DNA from: Amphiura filiformis
Lineage: Eukaryota > Echinodermata > Ophiuroidea > Amphilepidida > Amphiuridae
Reading direction: 5' to 3'
Length of the DNA: 64,000 nucleotides
Assembly (NCBI RefSeq): GCF_039555335.1
Contig: NC_092642.1
Coordinates: 22,673,262-22,737,261 of the forward strand
Part shown: piece by piece, positions 41,368 to 53,559 of the stretch
Layout: each line of letters begins with the position of its first letter
Numbering within the stretch: the first letter of the stretch is position 1
Position numbers and translations under genes: made by a program
The notes under the pieces: generated by a model
What the model saw: only the letters and a program-made list of their open reading frames with translations
Database searches by the model: none
Told to the model about the DNA's origin: nothing

Positions 41368-41541
41368 AATGCTTAGAAAAATGAAAATACAAAACCAGGT
41401 TTTGGCACAGTGAAGCAAAGCATGATAGCCTTATGTGCCGCAGGGCACAAAGAGGATAGGCAAGGTAACATTCACTTTTAGGCAATTTATACACAATTTT
41501 AATTTTTTACACTTTTGCTGGATCACTGAAAGGGCCTTTAA

Positions 41542-43335
41542 TTGCAGTATTCTTCAACACTGCACAAAACATATTTGTGTGTACTACAAGTTTTAATAGA
41601 GAATTTATTAAATATATGAGGTGTAACGTCAATAGACGATTCCATTCCTACTAATGTTTAGTTATGTGTTGTGTTCATTAGGAATTTAAAGATGTACACA
41701 TAAGTATGACCTGTAAAATATATTAACACTGTATCTATAGGACATAATAATATCGTATTTGTCCAAGTATAGTCCAACATTTGAGTATAGTCCCACCACC
41801 CCCCCATTTTCCCAAAAATTCTAGAAATTGTAAAAAAAAATGTTTTTTTAGATTTGAGTATAATCCCACCCCCAATGTTGAAAATTTTTCACCTAAAAGC
41901 GCGGACTATACTCGGAAGAATACGGTAATAAAAGCCATTTATAGAGCGTATTATGCGAAAACTGCAATGCGCTTCACAGTCTTAAAGACTATACTTATTA
42001 CTACAACTAACAGCAGGCAAATAATTATACACCAATTACTAATTATACTTCATTAAAAAATACCCGCATCCAGAAACAGTTATAATCACATGGTATAAAT
42101 GTGTAAGTTATGGTCATCTTGGTAATGGAAACAACAATCTTTTACAAAGTGAAGGAGTTGCCAGGAATGGCAAGAATATGTAAATAAAAAAAATTAAAAA
42201 AATTTCAGGCCCATAACTAGGGGGGGGGGGGGGGGAAGGGGGGAATTCCTTCTCCCAATCACCAAAGGCCAAAAAAAGTCCCATTTTTGACCCAAAAGTC
42301 CCATTTGTAAGCATAGCAAGCAAAAAATGGAGGTTTTATCCCTCTTTGGTCAAAAAAGGTCCAAATTTTGAAAAAAGGTCGACCTTTTTCAAACTCCGCC
42401 TCGAGTCCACTTTTTCAAAATCAACCCCCCAAATAAATCCTGGTTAAGGGCATGGTTTTTTATATTTTCCCCCAGTCTCTAAAGTTACAAGTCAATATTC
42501 CAGTAACTTGTAGGACTCATTTGGTAAAAACAAAGGTACGATTACCTAATTCTTGCAAGTCTTGATAAATTTTGAAAAAGGTCGACCTTTTTCAAAATCC
42601 ACCCGGAGTCCACTTTTTCAAAATCAACCCCCCCAAATAAATCCTGATTAAGGGCATGTTTTTATATTTTCCCCAGTCTCTAAAGTTACAAGTCAAAATT
42701 CCAGTAACTTGTAGGACTCATTTGGTAAAAACAAAGGCAAGATTACCTAATTCTTGCAAGTCTTGATAAATGTGTTTATTATGAAAAATGAATGCTGCAA
42801 TTTTCTGGAATCAAGGGTTGAACTAAAAGTGCAATAATTTTATTTTCTGAAAAGAGACTACAAAAGTTGTGAAATTACTGAACCAAATGGAACAAAGGAA
42901 ATATGCCATTGTAAAAATGGGGTCATCGCAATATTCCGATATGTTATCCTGACTTTCGTTTTTCTGGACAAGCCTTTCTGTTAACAGACAGAACATAACT
43001 TTGTTTTTCTGTAAAATGCATACCTTTGCTATGTTGTTCAGGCAGTTGATATCTGCACGCTAAATGTCCAAAAGGCTTTTTTTTCTCAGACAAAACTTAA
43101 ATTTTACCATGTTTCTTTTTTAAGAAAGAAAACCTCTGTGTGTGATCATAAAAAACTGAAATATACCAACATAAAACTCAGAAAATATGATATGATGCGA
43201 TAGTACAGAAAACAGTCACACATCCTTTAGACTGTATGCACCTACTGGTATAATAGATGTGACTGATTTTCATGTCAACTACGAAAAATGAAAATGGCTG
43301 TATTACATGTACATAATTTTGAGTCACTTTCAACG
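41542..43335. other. Gene-free stretch with direct repeat
   Basis: No gene is supported. It contains a 203-bp tandem duplication (42366-42568 and 42569-42771), with AAAAAGGTCGACCTTTTTC palindromes at the start of each copy, and G-rich (42220-42242) and T/C-rich tracts. Confidence 0.5.
42366..42771. repeat. 203-bp tandem duplication
   Basis: Two head-to-tail copies sharing CGAGTCC/GGAGTCC-ACTTTTTCAAAATC, AAATAAATCCTG, TAAAGTTACAAGTCAA, CTTGCAAGTCTTGATAAA. Few differences, so recent. Each copy begins with a palindrome containing GGTCGACC. Confidence 0.8.
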
Positions 43336-43489
43336 TTCGAAATAGGGCCGGTCAGCCGGCCATTGGCCTGTAACTTTTTGGCCTGGCCGGTAACTTTTCT
43401 GACTGGCATCTCACGGTTGCCGGCCCGGCTGGCTGGTAACTTTTTAAGGTCAAGCCCGGCTGGCCTGTAACTTTTTGAGGCATATTTCG
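43336..43489. repeat. CCGG-rich repeat between TTCGAA inverted ends
   Basis: GTTCGAAATA on the left and TATTTCGAAC on the right enclose four or so variants of a GGCCTGTAACTTTTT / GCCGGTAACTTTT unit. Much more GC-rich than its surroundings. Probably a short transposon fragment. Confidence 0.55.
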
Positions 43490-45268
43490 AACACTGGTCA
43501 CTTTGTGAACAGATTTACATAGAGATAGTTCTAGCTGATAGAGATATATTTAGTTTAGCATCTGTAAATATTTTGTTGTGTTTCATTATAAATTTATGTT
43601 TTCTATCGATCGTATGTAATGAAAGATTTTCTGAAAATAATTTCCTCTTTTTTCAAGTTTCTGATCCTCATAATGCATTTAAGAACAAGAATGTCAAGTG
43701 CTGTAATCTGAGGTATTTGAGAGTTTGTGATTTTTACTTGAAACTTGAACGGCAACAACATTGTACACTAGTCCAAACTAAGTTAGTATTTTGGAATTTT
43801 TTTTCTAGTTTTGCGCAACAGGTCAAACTTCAGATTCGAAGTTAAATAAGTTATTCTTAAGAAATGCTGAAATTTCTTATTTATCTCTTTGAGAAAGTTC
43901 ATCAGGACTGATATATTTCATTATCAAATTGTAAAATATGTTTTGGAAACCCAGCATTTACTCAGTTTTAAACGTTTTATCTTCCGTGCAGAAGATTTAT
44001 CAGCATTGCGCTGATCCAGCTACTGTAACCCCCTGGTAATTCTCCTACTCTCATCCCCAGAGTGCATTGTTCCTTGCAGTAGCTGCTTGTATACATGACT
44101 AAAGTGAATAAGTTCATTCATCGCATTTGATAATTCATATTTTTAAGGCTATCCCTCACCATTGTAACCATGCACAAATAAATTTGGGCCACACTCAAAA
44201 CAAGTAAAAAAGAAATATTATTTATTTCACTTTACTGCAGGTAAACGATTACTGTAGCTGCTCAAACTGCTTACCAGTCCTCGTTCTAAGTAGTGGGCCC
44301 AAACTCAGGTGGACCTCATTATGTCGTGTTCCACCTTTAAAAGAATGGTCTTGGCATTTTCCGAAGTACCCAGATGTACTATTTATACAAGGTCCCATCC
44401 TCAATCAGCCTTTATGGGATCAAACGAGTAAAGCAGGGCCTTCTCACAGCCTTGCTTACTGAGGTGCCATAACCATGCAGCTTCTGCGTCGGAGGGAAAG
44501 CCCAGTCACTCTTAGCATTTGGTCCCAATTAGAGAGAAAAGAGCATTCAAAAGGGATTTAATAGAATTTTTTCCATCCCAATTTTACCTGAAAATACTTA
44601 TCAAAGGGCGCAGTCTTGCCGATCACCAAAGTGTCCCCCACACATTACATCACTACTTACTGAATCATTTCTGGCTCATTAGTGAGTCATTGAGTGTAGC
44701 GAGCAAACTACATGAGCAAAAAAATCAGCTATTTTATGCTTTATTTGGTCAAAAAAGTCCATATTTTGGGAAGAAGGTCCACTTTTCACAAAATCGTCCC
44801 CTTGGAAAAAAAAGTCCCAACTTTTGCACCCCCCCCCCAAAAAAAGAAAACAAATACTGCATACGGGCCTGCATGGCTGCATTTCCTTTAATGTCATGAT
44901 TGCATGGATGTACTTTCAAGTTATGAAAATGTATGATTTAGTTTTGATGGTTCATTCTGTGTCTTTACTAAAATTAGTATTCAAATATTTATATATTGTA
45001 ATTTTGTGAAAATTGTGGTATGTAGTGAATGAGAAATAAAAGCAGCATAGTTTCTTTTAGTGCTACATCATATTACGTCAATAAATAGCCCTATATAAGT
45101 TCCTATTAAGGGCTTGATGTAAGTAATATCTTTGATATTTATCTTTTTATGATAATGATATTATTTTTGATAAACATATGTTACCTTCAGCATAATTTGC
45201 TCAGGAGAAAATCTTTAAATTGTTTCCTTTTATCCTCTGTTAGATATTCTTTCAGTGTTTTACTTGTG
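43490..45268. other. Gene-free stretch
   Basis: AT-rich, no supported gene. The ORF at 44519-44899 (126 residues) overlaps a low-complexity AAAGTCC / GGTCCA repeat and C runs, and has no motif. Confidence 0.45.
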
Positions 45269-45982
45269 TTAAAGGACAAGGCTCATTCAGCAATCCCATC
45301 AAAAGTGTAAAGTTAACAATTTGTATAAATTGCGTAAAAGTGAAGGATAAGTCGTTGCAATTGTCATTAGGTATTTTGGAAATAAAAAAAATGGCAAAAA
45401 ATAGCAGTATTTACAAAGTTGAAGCCCCAAATGGGCTATTCCAGAAAATAGATGCACACCCCCTATAGAGGAGTTCGGATTTCCGGACTTTTTGTCCAGT
45501 CGTAACTTTTGGAAATCCAGACTTTTAAAGTGTCCAAAAGGTAAAAAATCTGGCAGAAAAATAGTTCAAAATCAGAAATCCTCAATTTGAGACTTCATTT
45601 TTGACATTTCCGTGATTTTTCCTTCATTTAATTGAATTTCCAAGCCTTTTCAAGGGACATTGGCAACTGGAATTCCAGTAGTTTTCAGAAAGCAGACTTG
45701 GAAATCCAAACATTTCTTTGATTGAAAAATTACTCCTCTATAGGGGGTGTGCATTTATTTTCTGGAATAGTCCAATATATATGTAGCTAATTTATCTAGT
45801 AGAGACATTACAGTTCCATATAAAATGTCCTATTTTGTCTTTAATACACGGCTTTCGGCTTGACCACTAGCAGGCTGTTTGTTAGCACCTCTATGCTTCT
45901 ATATAAAAAAAGGTGCATAAAATTGAATTTTGATAATTCTTACGATTTTCTCAATGAGCAAATCGCTGAATAGGCCTTTAAG
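45269..45982. mobile_element. CATTCAGTGAT MITE, third split copy
   Basis: TTAA at 45269-45272 and 45979-45982; ends AAGGCTCATTCAG and CGCTGAATAGGCCTT. The interior ACACGGCTTTCGGCTTGACC (near 45846) matches the other copies. It is split by the MITE at 45433. Confidence 0.8.
45433..45773. mobile_element. GGGCTATTCCA-family MITE, nested
   Basis: Ends GGGCTATTCCAGAAAATAGA and the inverse (TATTTTCTGGAATAGTCC), plus a facing CCCCCTATAGAGGAG/CTCCTCTATAGGGGG pair. AAT lies on both outer sides; removal restores the host MITE. 341 bp. Confidence 0.8.
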
Positions 45983-46798
45983 CAGGGATTGGAGAGAATA
46001 TCCATAAAGGAAAACATAATAAATTATCAAATAAATAAGAATTGTGTCTTGTACTGTGTCTATTATTAATGTAAAGTAGGCCTATTCTGGCTAGAATTCG
46101 TCTAATATTGTGTCAAACAATATTTGACCATTTCGCGTGTTTGTACTTTTTGTTTGTATTTTTAAAATGATGCTTTTCAAATGTTTGCAAAATATTCCTT
46201 TATTGAGCTCCTGTGTATGTGCACAAAATATTCATTTTGTTTTTTAAAAACCGACCACAAAAGCCTCCAGGATCCAGCATTGTGTTCGAGAACCGTCCCA
46301 CAGTGTCGACGTCCTATACGATAAATATAAATTTAATACTCCGTTGGTGAGCGACGGGCGAGTGGTATTTCACCGAACGCAAGAAAAGGAGTTCTATCTG
46401 ATTGGCTAGCAATCGATCGCTTAGGTCGCTTAGTAGTCAACTACAAACTCAAAACTGAGCAATGTATTCAATTCGATTGAAATCGATATTCTATTATTGA
46501 CGTAGATAAAGAGAGTGATAGTGTGTCAATAATGTACATTGTATTGCAGCTGGATTTTACATGCATTCCTTTATATAAATATTTTCTCAAAGAGTTGAAT
46601 ATGATCACAATTTTTACCCAGGATTTCAAATTTTTTACCGCAAAATTGCAGTTAAACATATCCACAGCAAAATACCGGTCCTCACTAATTAGTGTATTTA
46701 ATTTCGAGTTAGTGTATTTAAGATAAAACATGTGATTTACCTGACAACACATAAAATTTTCTTGCAATAGAAATATCATATGGGATCCTGATCTGGTA

Positions 46799-46900
46799 GG
46801 CCGCAACCGCCACAACGTGGAGCTGCTGCGCGTAGCTGACTTTTTGCTCCGTGGAGCCAAATTGACCAATCATGATCATGTTAGAGTTTTTCATTACTCG
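46799..46900 (+). repeat. Inverted-pair repeat, left copy
   Basis: About 100 bp starting GGCCGCAACCGCCACAACGT that reappears inverted at 48197-48303. It reads open as GRNRHNVELLRVADFLLRGA and so on in this orientation. A shorter related segment (AAACTGACCAATCAAG... CTCATTACG) follows at once. The coding meaning is unclear. Confidence 0.6.
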
Positions 46901-47993
46901 GAGGTAAAACTGACCAATCAAGTACGACTTACTCATTACGTGAAGCGAATTTATTCATTAAGAATTTGCCAGATGAGCGTCACGTAGTTGCAAGATATCC
47001 TCGGTCACGAAAGTTGTGATTCAAAAAGTAGTTATGAAAAGTACGAACCGACTTATTATTAAGATGGACATGCACTCATAAGAAACTCATACAGTATTGT
47101 ACATAACTAGGCCTATATAGCTAGGCAGAGTGGTGGTAAACCATGCACACAGTTCTGCGATCTGCAGTGTATCGCCGGGAGCTAATTTGTATAACTTGCG
47201 CGGTGTGGCCTGCGGAATTCGACCTTCAGCAAACCAGTTCGGATTTACTTTATATACTAGTAGTAGGCCATACATACTGTAGTTACTGTCCGTTTTCCTA
47301 TACACAATACTCAGTGCGCTCACCATTGACGCGTGACCTCTACAAATAGTGTATGTTAGAAGTATAGGCCATTGCCTAGTTGACGTCACTGTGTAAAAAA
47401 TAACCGGCCAATATTTAAAGTATTCTCTGAAATTCTAGAAAATATAGTTTTGTAACATGTCCTAAATTTTAGCTAATTTAGGTGTTTGGAAATATTGGTA
47501 CTTTTGTGTTTTAGGAAGGATATGTAAACGACAGATAACACCAAAAAATATGAAGAAATTATTTCTAAACCGTGTTAAGTCATTAAGCTTCTCATTTTCA
47601 AGAACGCTGGTTAACAATAAGCAGACTATTGTCTCATTTCGTAAACAAAAGCCCACAGTATTGTTACCTTGCGTTCGCTTTATAATCGTTCACCCAACTG
47701 AAACTATGATACCAGCTCATTGCTCATTGCACAGGTAAAACAGACACAAGTGCAGTGTGTATTTAACCAGAGAAGATCTGATGTAACATAGTTGAGCTGT
47801 TTTCATTGAGTGTTATCTTGGTTTAATAGCTTTAAATGGGGTTTAAGTCCTTCAAAGGTCGTGGTGAATTCTACTGTAGACATGACTGCATCATGATTAT
47901 TTTAAAGTCAACAACATTCAACAATATGATCACCGTGATAGTATGACAGTATCAGTACCGTGGGTGTCAGTGATCCTGGCCTGACACAGTAGA

Positions 47994-48013
47994 CAAACAA
48001 ACAAACAAACACG
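47994..48013. repeat. (ACAA)n microsatellite
   Basis: A short run of ACAA units before ACGCCACACACATGACACAT. Confidence 0.7.
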
Positions 48014-48196
48014 CCACACACATGACACATGCATGCAAGGCAACATTTACTATACACTAATCAAACAATGGTATTGATCCTGTACAACTGGTCGTGGTTT
48101 ATTTACAATCGATTCATTTAAAATCCCCATAGTAAACATTAATTTTGGCAAGCGTTTTCTCTCTCTGGAACGAGGATGCATCCACTGGCTCCGCGT

Positions 48197-48303
48197 AATG
48201 AAAAGATCTAACATGATTGGTCAATTTAGCTCCGCGAAGCGAAAAGTAAGCTACGCGTAGCAGCTCCACGTTGTGGCGGTTACGGCCAGCCATATACTGA
48301 TCA
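48197..48303 (-). repeat. Inverted-pair repeat, right copy
   Basis: On the minus strand this gives GGCCGTAACCGCCACAACGT and the conceptual peptide GRNRHNVELLRVAYFSLRGA, lying within a 136-residue ORF (48114-48524). It matches the copy at 46799 in the opposite orientation, about 1.4 kb away. I do not annotate the ORF as a gene. Confidence 0.6.
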
Positions 48304-48524
48304 TGCGAAAATCGTAAAAACATAGAATAGAAACAGTGTGGCAGGCTCTCAAAATCGCAAATTGTATGCTTAGCCTGAGTCGCTCGGCCTATCTCGAAAA
48401 AAATCACCATGCGTAGCTGTTGAAAAACGTGAGGATTCATCGTACTATCACGGCAATTTTTGACACGAAGATATAGGGACGATGACGGTTTGCGTCCTTC
48501 TCTGTCGGGACACATTTTACGCAC

Positions 48525-49754
48525 CGCGTAATCTAGTCTACTTGTTAACCAAGTTTAAAACTTGAAATGACTCCAACCTTTTGATAACTTAACAAAAATA
48601 CTTTTGTGAAAAACTGTTGCATTTGAAGGGGCCATGAAGTAAAATATGGATTATATGAATACAATATTGGCAATCAAAATGGATCATAGTGAAACCTGTG
48701 GTCACCCTAAAATGACCATACTCACCCAAATGACAGGCCTCCGTTTTCCTTCCTTCTATACTGACCCTAACCCAAATGCCCACCCTAAAAAAACTAAAAC
48801 CGATGATGCCTATACCAAAATGAAGCAGCACAAATTTCCTACCTGCAAAAATTAAAACAAATACAGCTCAACTGATCGTACTTTTCCTACATTCGACCTT
48901 GCATGATTTTTGAGTTGACACAGTCATGAAAATAACTATAGATACTTGACAGACCATTAGTAGCCCAGTTCTGAACCTTTTCATTGATCATTCATAACAA
49001 TAGGTATCGGATGGATCAGTGAAGATAAGAAGGATTATAATATATCCGTAACCTTGATATTATAGTACATCTCGAGGAAAAAGTGCAATGGACATGTTTT
49101 CATTTTATGTTTCAAATATCCCACGCATGAAAATTGAGTATTTAACCCAAAATGGAAAATGGAACAATTTATTGGAAATCTGTTTAACAGATTCTTTTGA
49201 CATCTTTTTCTGCACTGTATTATACCTAAATTAAGAAATTTTATAAATATTCAAAGAAAATATAGGTCATCCAAAAAATTTTGATTTTTACACATTTTGG
49301 GGCAAAAAAGGAAAAATAAGCAAAAATATCAAAATCTGTTTAACAGCTTCATTCATCAAGTCATAACAAACGGCCTACATGCTTAATTTCTAATAAAATA
49401 TTGAAATTGTGAAAAATATAGGTATTTATTGATTTTCATGTTTTTTCTTGCAAATATGCTAATAATATGCAAATTATGAAATTGCAAAATAAAGTTTCTA
49501 CATAGCATACATCTTTCAAGTGTGATGTTCAAAATGACAGACATCAAAAAGAGATTCGATGAAATGTAAAGGTGTAGTAACAATTTTGGCATGGACTGTC
49601 TGGTCAGGAAAAGTACGGTAATTTGAGCTGTATGATGACACTCTGCCCCGGGACAAATACGCGCGAAGCCCGCAAAAATGTGCAATTTTAATACCAAAAT
49701 GGATCAAAATGACAATATTAAGAGGCCTAAAACCCGCTGAGCCAAGGGGAGATG
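48525..49754. other. Gene-free stretch
   Basis: AT-rich with no supported gene. Confidence 0.45.
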
Positions 49755-50110
49755 CACTTTGCAAGATTTTGGACCCCATGTACCAAGAAAAATATACTCT
49801 CTTCAAAAGGTGCAACGAAGAGCAGCCGTGTTTGTGTATGGCGACATCAGACCAAAATTCAGTGTATCTAAGTTTCTCACTGACCTGAATTGGAACCCAT
49901 CGATATCAGACACCATGACTGATCACTCTTCACAAGATTCTAAACCAAGACAGCGACCTCGATATAGACTTGTACATCAAGTAGATCATTTCCAAATCCT
50001 GAAGTCATGGCAAGCAATTTGAAGTTCAGCAGCACACATGTACACCCTACATCCAGTAATTCTTCCCAGAAAAAATATTACTTTGGTATGTGCCACAGTC
50101 ATCTGTTAAA
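49755..50110 (+). pseudogene. LINE reverse transcriptase C-terminal relic
   Basis: The conceptual peptide contains LQKVQRRAAVFVYGD, the signature that follows the reverse transcriptase of Jockey/CR1-type LINEs (KVQRRAARFV), then a DLNWNPSIS segment like their LGW motif and a KYYFGMCHSH segment. Stops and frameshifts follow. A dead 3' fragment, unconnected in frame to the LINE further right. Confidence 0.7.
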
Positions 50111-50559
50111 AAACCCTCAACTGCAGCTTTCAAAACCTCCATCAAAGACCAAGACCATATTTTTCGGAAGAGACGCACACACGAAACAACATGACAAAGC
50201 TACTAAGGAGGTTAGGAAAGGTAAAAGAGCTTAAAAGAAAGCTGACAGATAACGTCATTATATGATCCTAAGAGCGGCAAATATGTGAGATCCAAAACTG
50301 AAGTAAAAAACAGGGTTATAACGTCAGTGACTAAAAGAGAAGAACGGATCACTATAGAATTCATACAAGGATATTAATCAGACATTCTAAATAATTTCTC
50401 AAGTGCTTTACAAGGGAAGACACTTATTCGGATGTTACTCAGAGTCCACGTAACTCTATGTGACGTATCATTTTCAATCTCAGAAGAAAATGTGAAAGAC
50501 AACTTCAAGAATTTGGATGGTATCCTAGAGTTAAGGAGACTACTGAAGAAATGACATAC
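50111..50559 (+). pseudogene. Possible 5' part of CR1-like LINE relic
   Basis: Broken reading frames link this region to the reverse transcriptase that begins near 50590, but I see no clear endonuclease motif. It probably belongs to the inter-domain region of the same element. Confidence 0.35.
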
Positions 50560-52880
50560 CCATAATTTTAACAAATCTCTGAAGGGAGGCAAGTTCCAAA
50601 TGATTGGAAAGTAGCTCGTGTTACAGTAATCTTCAAGAACATGAAGAAGGGGGAACAGGCATCGCCAGGAAATTATAGATCAGTAAGCCTCACTTCAATA
50701 ATCTGCAAACTCCATAATCAGGGATAGCCTCATGGATTTCCTAAACAGTATGGAGACCTACTTAGCAATGATCAGCATGGATTTCAGTACAGGACGTTCA
50801 AGGAATGACTCAGGTATTGGATATTGTTTAAATGTGGATCTGCATGTTAGATGAAGGAGCAGGGATAGATGTTAGAAAGGCATTTGATAGTGCTTCCCAT
50901 TGTCGACTTCAGAAAATACAAACATGACAAAGAAATTGTTAAAGTGGATGGAAGGAAATCGCCTTGGACTAAGTGGTATCCCACAAGGAAGTGTATTGGA
51001 GTCTATTCTGTTCATGATCTTCATTGATGATCTGTACGGTGTAGCTGGTTTGGGTGAAAATCGTTACTGGTGTCACCAAGTCGTTCTCGGCCATCCATAG
51101 ATGAAGCTTATTGTAGGAACCCACAAGCAAACCTGGGAAGTTTGAGTGACTATTCACACAAATGACAGTTGCGATTCAGTGTAAAGAAATGTGGCGTCAT
51201 ACACTACTGGAGTACCAACTTCCCTTGACAGTCACTTTTGTGGACATAAAAAAGCCTTCGACTCCGTCAACAGGTCCGTCATGTTTTCAGTGCAGCGGCA
51301 TTATCATGATTATGGAATACCAAAGGTTGTGGTAAATGCCATCCAGGTGCTCTACAAGGACTCCAATAGTGCCGTTATGGTAGATGGAAGTATCTCAGAG
51401 CCTTTCCAAGTAACAACTGGAGTGCTTCAGGGTGATGTATTAGCACCATTCCTGTTCAATATCCTGGTAGATTACCTTCTGAAGAAATCAACTTCTGGAA
51501 TTGACGCTGGTATTGTTATCTACCCACGTCGGTCAAGTAGGTATCCTGCTAGGATGCTGAATGACCTGGATTTTGCCGATGATATTGCCCTGTTGGAATC
51601 TTCCACAGCCCAGGCCCACTTACTAGCTTACTAGGACTGCAACTGCAGCAGCAGATCTGGACCTTGTCATCAGCGCACCTAAGACAGAATATATGACTGC
51701 AAGGTGTAACGCCCAACCAGCACTTGAAGTCTGGTAGTACCATCAACCATGTCACAGACGTCAAGTACTTGGGTTCCAAGATGGGCTCTAGTGCTGGAGA
51801 CCTAAAAAGAAGAAAAGCACTAGCCTGGGCAGCTTTCTGGAAACTGGAACGCCTTTGGAGAAGCCCATCCCTGCCAATCGAAACCAAAATCAAGCTGTTT
51901 GAGACAACTTGAGTTACTGTCTTTCTGTATGGGTGTGAGTCATGGGTCACCAAGGACATGGAAAACAAGATCAATGCATTTGCAACATCTTGCTACAGAG
52001 TCATGTTAAACATCAAGTGTGTGGATCGGATTCCAAATGAAACAATCTACAATCTGACCAACACCACACCACTGGTAGCCAGAGTCAATATTCATCAACT
52101 CAAATTTCTCGACCATATACTGCGTCTTGAAGACGACGAGCCTGTGAAAGAATATGCCCTTTATATTCCACCACATGGGAAGAGGAAACCGGGACGGCTG
52201 CGCACACTGTACTTACAGTATGTCCAGCACCTCCTGGGAGATACTGAAGGGATGCTGCAGGCAAACAATATTGTTTCGCTTGCCCAAGATCGCAATAGTT
52301 GGAGAAAGCTTGCAGTCGCCTGCTCCGCAGCCGACTGATGATGATGATGATGACACTACTGGACCCAATGACCATTTTACATGCATCATGCATGAAGAAG
52401 GTGTTGCGAGGGAACTTGGAGTATTTATCGCAAGAAGAGAAAAACCTATTTCAAGAGTAATGTTTGACCCATCCCTTAAATTTAGCAAGCATGTAAATAT
52501 GAGCTAATATGGTTCCAAATAAGACAAACATAACAGGATCCTTGGAGATGTAAGGAGGACATTTAATTCATTGGACGTAGGGATGCTCTGGGCATTGAAA
52601 AAGACGCTTGTGAGGCCACATCATATGCCAATTGTATCTGGAGACCTGTTACAGATTGATAATACAGCAGTCGAAAAGGTCCCGAGAAGAGCTACGAAAC
52701 TAATGTTGTAGTCCCAAAGGTGAAGGAGCTGCCATACCCTCAGAGGCTAAGAAGTTGGTTAACAAAAGAGAGCTCAAAAGAATCTAGAAGGTATTGGAAG
52801 GAAGAAGAAGCATTTAAAAATGGGCGACTCAAAGAAGGGAAGAGGAGAAGGAAACAGCTTCAACTTGCAAAAACGCCATG
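50560..52880 (+). pseudogene. CR1-like LINE reverse transcriptase, split and broken
   Basis: Across several frames one finds, in order, reverse-transcriptase landmarks: WKVARVT, NYRSVSLTSI (near 50675), QHGF (near 50775), a KAFDS segment (near 50880), GIPQGSVLESILFMIFIDDL (near 50965), then KKCGVIHY (near 51184). After the nested LINE it resumes near 52353-52410 with a MHEEGVARELGVFI segment, DPSLKFSKHV (near 52470), and VEKVPRRATKL (near 52672). That is the usual CR1/Jockey order. Frameshifts, stops and the insertion make it non-functional. Clade assignment is from motif memory. Confidence 0.75.
51212..52352 (+). pseudogene. Nested 5'-truncated LINE with target-site duplication
   Basis: Inserted in the CR1-like LINE. 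ACACTACTGGA occurs at both edges (51201-51211 and 52353-52363), an 11-bp target duplication, and removal restores the host reading around KKCGVIHY. The insert starts inside the reverse transcriptase (near KKAFDSVNR), runs through GVLQGDVLAPFLFN and DLDFADDIALLE, the YLGSK and YGCESW region, and ends CSAAD, TGA, then a GATGATGATGATGATG tail. Frameshifts at about 51245 and 51630 break it. A sister copy lies at 25351-26128. Clade not decided. Confidence 0.85.
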
Positions 52881-53451
52881 TGACTGAGAAAAGTCTGAGA
52901 AAAATGAAATCTCAAACAGTGACGTTTTTAGTTTAAAGCCATAAATGTATTAAACGTTTTAAAACATTTATATAACCCGACATTTAATGTCATTAAAACG
53001 TTTTTATCTAAACCAAAACCCAAAATATAACATGTTTAAAACGTTTTAAAAACATTTTTGTGTTTGCTGGGAAGGTACAAGGTACACCTAATATTGCGTG
53101 GGTAACTAATAATCACAAGCGGCTGGCAAAGACACTACGTAATAATTTAAATTTTCTGTACAGTGTCATGTCATGTCATATGTGGTGTGTCATATGTATG
53201 GGTATTCCCCACTCGGTATGCTTTATGATATTGCGTGATCACAAAGTCAATAGATCTGACAGGTGAATGATCATATAGACAATACCAATGCAATTTGCGT
53301 AGTCACTATAATCGGCTGAAATATCCAAAGCAGATCTTATTAAAATAATTGCATCATTATTTCAATTCAATATTTTTGGAGAAGACACTTTTGAAACGAC
53401 ACGACAATTTTGTTGCTTCCGACATCGAACTGATTGCTACAAGGAGACATA
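52881..53451. other. Upstream flank of the ZAR1-like gene
   Basis: Contains a TTTTAAAACATTTATATAA / AAAACGTTTT-rich segment (52940-53055) likely from a transposon. An in-frame TGA (53431-53433) precedes the gene's ATG. No TATA box is clear. Confidence 0.45.
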
Positions 53452-53559
53452 ATGTCAGGTAAAGGTGACGTTGTCAGAAGATATGGATGGTTTAAATGTT
53501 CTGGTTGTGGCAGAGGTTGGGAGAGTGGTAATGCCTGGGTGTATCGAGGAAGTGAAACG
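53452..53559 (+). CDS. ZAR1-like gene, coding exon 1 (residues 1-36)
   Basis: Opens MSGKGDVVRRYGWFKCSGCG. The WFxCxxC...GWESGNAWV stretch is the first half of the 3CxxC domain. Donor ACG|GTAAGT at 53560. Confidence 0.85.

Larger units (their letters stand above)
40715..41541. mobile_element. CATTCAGTGAT MITE, split copy
   Basis: Left part 40715 to about 40838 (TTAAAGGCCTATTCAGTGAT, then CATCAAAATTCAGATTTTGG) and right part about 41478 to 41541 (GGATCACTGAAAGGGCCTTTAA) belong to the family at 31445. The middle is replaced by a LINE 5' fragment and another MITE. Confidence 0.75.

Noticed and set aside
48114..48524. 136-residue minus-strand ORF as a gene
   Set aside because: Only about 35 residues have a second copy (46799), no start or splice signals stand out and the rest looks random. 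Kept as a repeat and a finding.
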